This document shows positions 5,240 through 7,128 of a DNA stretch of 7,128 bases, piece after piece. A program made the translations under genes and the position numbers. The notes beneath the pieces were generated by a model, which did no database searches, was not told where the DNA came from, and saw only the letters and a list, made by a program, of their open reading frames with translations. Within the stretch, counting starts at the first letter, position 1. Each line of letters begins with the position of its first letter. Origin of the DNA: Paracoccaceae bacterium (GTDB taxonomy: Bacteria; Pseudomonadota; Alphaproteobacteria; Rhodobacterales; Rhodobacteraceae); the NCBI GenBank assembly GCA_006227805.1, contig SBFT01000098.1, positions 1 through 7,128 of the forward strand, in the 5' to 3' direction.

Positions 5240-6316
5240 ATGCTCTATCGTGAAGCAGGTGACTTCAAGACATCCTATGTCGCCGACAGCCAGACCTTCC
5301 CCATCGCCTTCGACCGCTGGCGCTATTACGCGGTGCTGGCGGTGGCCTTCCTGGTGGTGCCCTTCCTCGTCAATGACTACTGGGTGAACGCCATCCTGGT
5401 GCCGTTCCTGATCTATTCGATCGCGGCGATCGGCCTGAACATCCTGACGGGCTATTGCGGGCAGGTCAGCCTCGGCACCGGCGGGTTCATGGCGGTGGGC
5501 GCCTATGCCTGCTACAAGCTGATGACCGCCTTTCCGGACGTGAACATCGTCATCCACATCATCCTGGCGGGCGGCATCACGGCGGCGGTCGGCACCCTGT
5601 TCGGCCTGCCCAGCTTGCGGATCAAGGGATTCTACCTGGCGGTGGCGACGCTGGCGGCGCAGTTCTTCCTGGTCTGGCTCTTCAACAAGGTGTCGTGGTT
5701 CTACAACTACTCGGCCTCGGGGCAGATCAACGCGCCAGAACGCAGCGTCTTCGGGGTCGCCGTCACCGGACCCAACGTCGAACCCTGGGCCATGTACATG
5801 ATCTGCCTGGTCTTCTGCTTCGCCTGCGCGGTGATCGCGCGCAACCTGACGCGCGGCACGCTGGGGCGCACCTGGATGGCCATCCGCGACATGGACATCG
5901 CCGCCGAGATCATCGGGGTGAACCCGCTCAAGGCCAAGCTGACCGCCTTCGCCATCAGTTCCTTCTTCGTCGGCATCTCGGGTGCCTTGTTCTTCGCGGT
6001 CTATCTGGGCGCGGTCGAGGTGGGCGAAGCCTTCGGCATCCAGAAGTCGTTCATCGTGCTCTTCATGATCATCATCGGCGGGCTGGGCAGCATCTTCGGC
6101 TCCTTCGCGGGGGCCGCGCTGCTGGTCGTGCTGCCGGTGTTCCTGAAGCTGCTGGGCGTCGACCTGCTTGGCTGGCCCACCGACATCGTGGCGCACATCC
6201 AGCTGGTGATCGTGGGCCTTCTGATCATCCTGTTCCTGATCCTCGAACCGCACGGGCTGGCGCAGCTCTGGCGCGTGGCGAAGGAAAAGCTGCGGCTTTG
6301 GCCGTTCCCGCACTGA
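5240..6316 (+). CDS. livM: LivM-type ABC permease
   Basis: A 358-residue inner-membrane permease, second half of the importer channel. Diagnostic stretches are LTGYCGQVSLGTGGFMAVGAY (69-89), close to the usual LivM 'GQxSLGxxxFxxxGAY', the ATPase-docking loop GRTWMAIRDMDIAAEIIGVN (209-228), GGLGSIFG (280-287) and EPHGL (336-340). Hydrophobic segments include about 29-45, 51-69, 102-122, 131-148, 184-201, 235-256, 269-287, 290-306 and 318-336. About 28 polar residues precede the first helix, longer than needed for a LivM core; this N-terminus (MLYREAGDFKTSY) looks characteristic of ligase-linked homologues, from memory. The ATG at 5240 follows GGGGAGA (5224-5230) and sits one base after the stop of small protein B. 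It is followed by a 66-base gap with a hairpin before the binding-protein gene. Family assignment is firm. Confidence 0.93.
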   Translation: MLYREAGDFKTSYVADSQTFPIAFDRWRYYAVLAVAFLVVPFLVNDYWVNAILVPFLIYSIAAIGLNILTGYCGQVSLGTGGFMAVGAYACYKLMTAFPDVNIVIHIILAGGITAAVGTLFGLPSLRIKGFYLAVATLAAQFFLVWLFNKVSWFYNYSASGQINAPERSVFGVAVTGPNVEPWAMYMICLVFCFACAVIARNLTRGTLGRTWMAIRDMDIAAEIIGVNPLKAKLTAFAISSFFVGISGALFFAVYLGAVEVGEAFGIQKSFIVLFMIIIGGLGSIFGSFAGAALLVVLPVFLKLLGVDLLGWPTDIVAHIQLVIVGLLIILFLILEPHGLAQLWRVAKEKLRLWPFPH

Positions 6317-6322
6317 CGAACC

Positions 6323-6342
6323 CGCGCGCGAGGAGGCGCGCG
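6323..6342 (+). other. GC-only intercistronic hairpin
   Basis: CGCGCGC (6323-6329) and GCGCGCG (6336-6342) form a perfect seven-pair stem around the six-base loop GAGGAG. It begins six bases after the livM stop. There is no T-run after it, so it is not a standard intrinsic terminator. Position between the membrane-subunit and binding-protein genes suggests an mRNA-stabilising or processing element, a known way to make binding protein in excess of the permeases. Function is inferred. Confidence 0.55.
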
Positions 6343-6367
6343 ACCCAAGACATCGGACCAGAACCAA

Positions 6368-6375
6368 GGGAGGAG
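6368..6375 (+). promoter_or_regulatory. Ribosome binding site of the binding-protein gene
   Basis: GGGAGGAG ends seven bases before ATG 6383. It is among the strongest sites in the window, in keeping with high expression of a periplasmic binding protein. A second in-frame ATG at 6389 is a less well-spaced alternative. Confidence 0.75.
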
Positions 6376-6382
6376 ATACCCG

Positions 6383-7128
6383 ATGAAGATGAAACTGACC
6401 ACGATGGCCCTGACCGCGCTGATGGCGGCGGGCCCCGCGATGGCGGACCTCGTGTTCCCGTCGCTGAGCTATCGCACCGGGCCCTTCGCCGCGGGCGGCA
6501 TTCCCTTCGCCGACGGCTATGCCGACTACTTCACGCTGCTGAACGAACGCGACGGCGGCATCGGCGGTGTCATGACCCGCGTGATCGAGTGCGAAACCGC
6601 TTACAACACTGAAAAAGGCGTCGAGTGCTACGAGGCGACGAAGAACGAAGGCTCGCTGATCTATCAACCGCTCTCGACCGGGATCACCTATCAGCTGATC
6701 CCGCGCACCACCGCCGACAACATCCCGATGCACACGCTGGGCTATGGCCGGACCTCGGCCAAGAACGGCCGCGTGTTCAGCCACACCTTCAACTTCCCCG
6801 CCAACTACTGGGACGGTGCGTCGGGCGCGGTGAACTACCTGCTCGAGATCAACAACAACGACATCTCGGGCAAGAAGGTCGCGCTGGTCTATCACAACTC
6901 GGCCTATGGCAAGGAACCGATCCCGACGCTGGAGGCGCTGGCCGCCAAGCACGGGTTCGAACTGCTGCTCCTGCCGGTCGACAGCCCCGGCCAGGAACAG
7001 AAGTCGCAATGGTTGCAGATCCGTCAGCAGAAGCCCGACTATGTCCTGATGTGGGGCTGGGGCGTGATGAACCAGGTCGCCATCCAGGAAGCCGCCAACA
7101 TCCGCTTCCCGATGGAGAACTTCATCGG
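6383..7128 (+). CDS. Periplasmic substrate-binding protein, 3' end cut
   Basis: The first 248 codons of a type-I periplasmic binding protein (Peripla_BP_6/LivK-like), still open at the window edge; the family usually runs to roughly 370-430 residues. Residues 1-21 form a Sec signal peptide: a KMK basic start, a hydrophobic core, and PAMA with predicted cleavage after A21. It has no lipobox cysteine, so a soluble periplasmic protein is expected. The mature protein opens LVFPSLSYRTGPFA (23-36), the ligand-lobe start common in this fold, then FADGYADYFTLLNERDGG (42-59). KKVALVYHNSAYGKE (164-178) and KPDYVLMWGWG (217-227) are the typical Rossmann-like second-lobe strands. C70 and C82 could form a disulfide. 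It supplies ligand to the LivH/LivM pair encoded upstream. The ligand cannot be deduced; the ligase at the operon head points to a carboxylate rather than an amino acid. Confidence 0.9.
   Translation, partial: MKMKLTTMALTALMAAGPAMADLVFPSLSYRTGPFAAGGIPFADGYADYFTLLNERDGGIGGVMTRVIECETAYNTEKGVECYEATKNEGSLIYQPLSTGITYQLIPRTTADNIPMHTLGYGRTSAKNGRVFSHTFNFPANYWDGASGAVNYLLEINNNDISGKKVALVYHNSAYGKEPIPTLEALAAKHGFELLLLPVDSPGQEQKSQWLQIRQQKPDYVLMWGWGVMNQVAIQEAANIRFPMENFI

Noticed and set aside
3905..7009. Minus-strand open frame of about 1,034 codons
   Set aside because: livH, livM and the binding-protein gene share one forward frame and, being GC-rich, avoid TTA, CTA and TCA codons; this leaves the opposing frame free of stops. 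The translation is His/Arg/Asp-rich low-complexity sequence with no domain, and the + strand genes have clear motifs.
1..7128. Search for CRISPR arrays, tRNA or rRNA genes, insertion sequences and defence or phage genes
   Set aside because: No repeat-spacer pattern, transposase motif, RNA-gene sequence or terminal inverted repeats were seen by reading; gene content is metabolic and transport.

Overview
The window is GC-rich, densely packed bacterial DNA with every supported gene on the + strand. Coding style, short or overlapping gene junctions and the protein sequences suggest an alphaproteobacterium, most likely Rhodobacterales/Paracoccaceae. That placement is an inference from pattern, since no database search could be run.

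Layout. (1) Positions 10-737 hold a two-gene unit: a four-helix membrane protein of the DUF2975 type, overlapping by one base a 66-residue Cro/CI-like helix-turn-helix regulator. (2) Positions 738-888 are a 151-base intergenic region, AT-rich for this window in its first half. It carries a 10-bp tandem repeat (751-770), a candidate promoter (about 791-819) and a strong Shine-Dalgarno sequence ahead of a TTG start. (3) From 889 to the right edge runs one co-directional cluster: AMP-forming acyl-CoA ligase, small membrane protein A (84 aa), LivG-type ATPase, LivH-type permease, small membrane protein B (85 aa), LivM-type permease, and a periplasmic substrate-binding protein cut by the window end. 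Most junctions are 0-2 bases or overlap by 4. The two longer gaps are 44 bases before livH and 66 bases before the binding-protein gene; the latter holds a GC-only hairpin.

How the genes fit together. The binding protein, two permeases and ATPase form a HAAT/branched-chain-type ABC importer. A second ATPase (LivF type) is expected but not seen, and probably lies just beyond the right edge. The first gene encodes a carboxylate-activating ligase, so the imported compound is more likely an organic acid (fatty, aromatic or similar carboxylate) captured as its CoA thioester than leucine, isoleucine or valine. The substrate cannot be read from the sequence.

The main unexplained content is the pair of small membrane proteins, A and B, embedded in the transporter operon. 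I recognise no family for either. They are the best candidates for something undescribed, such as accessory subunits that tether or tune the importer or ligase. The rest is a known type of ligase-linked importer cluster.
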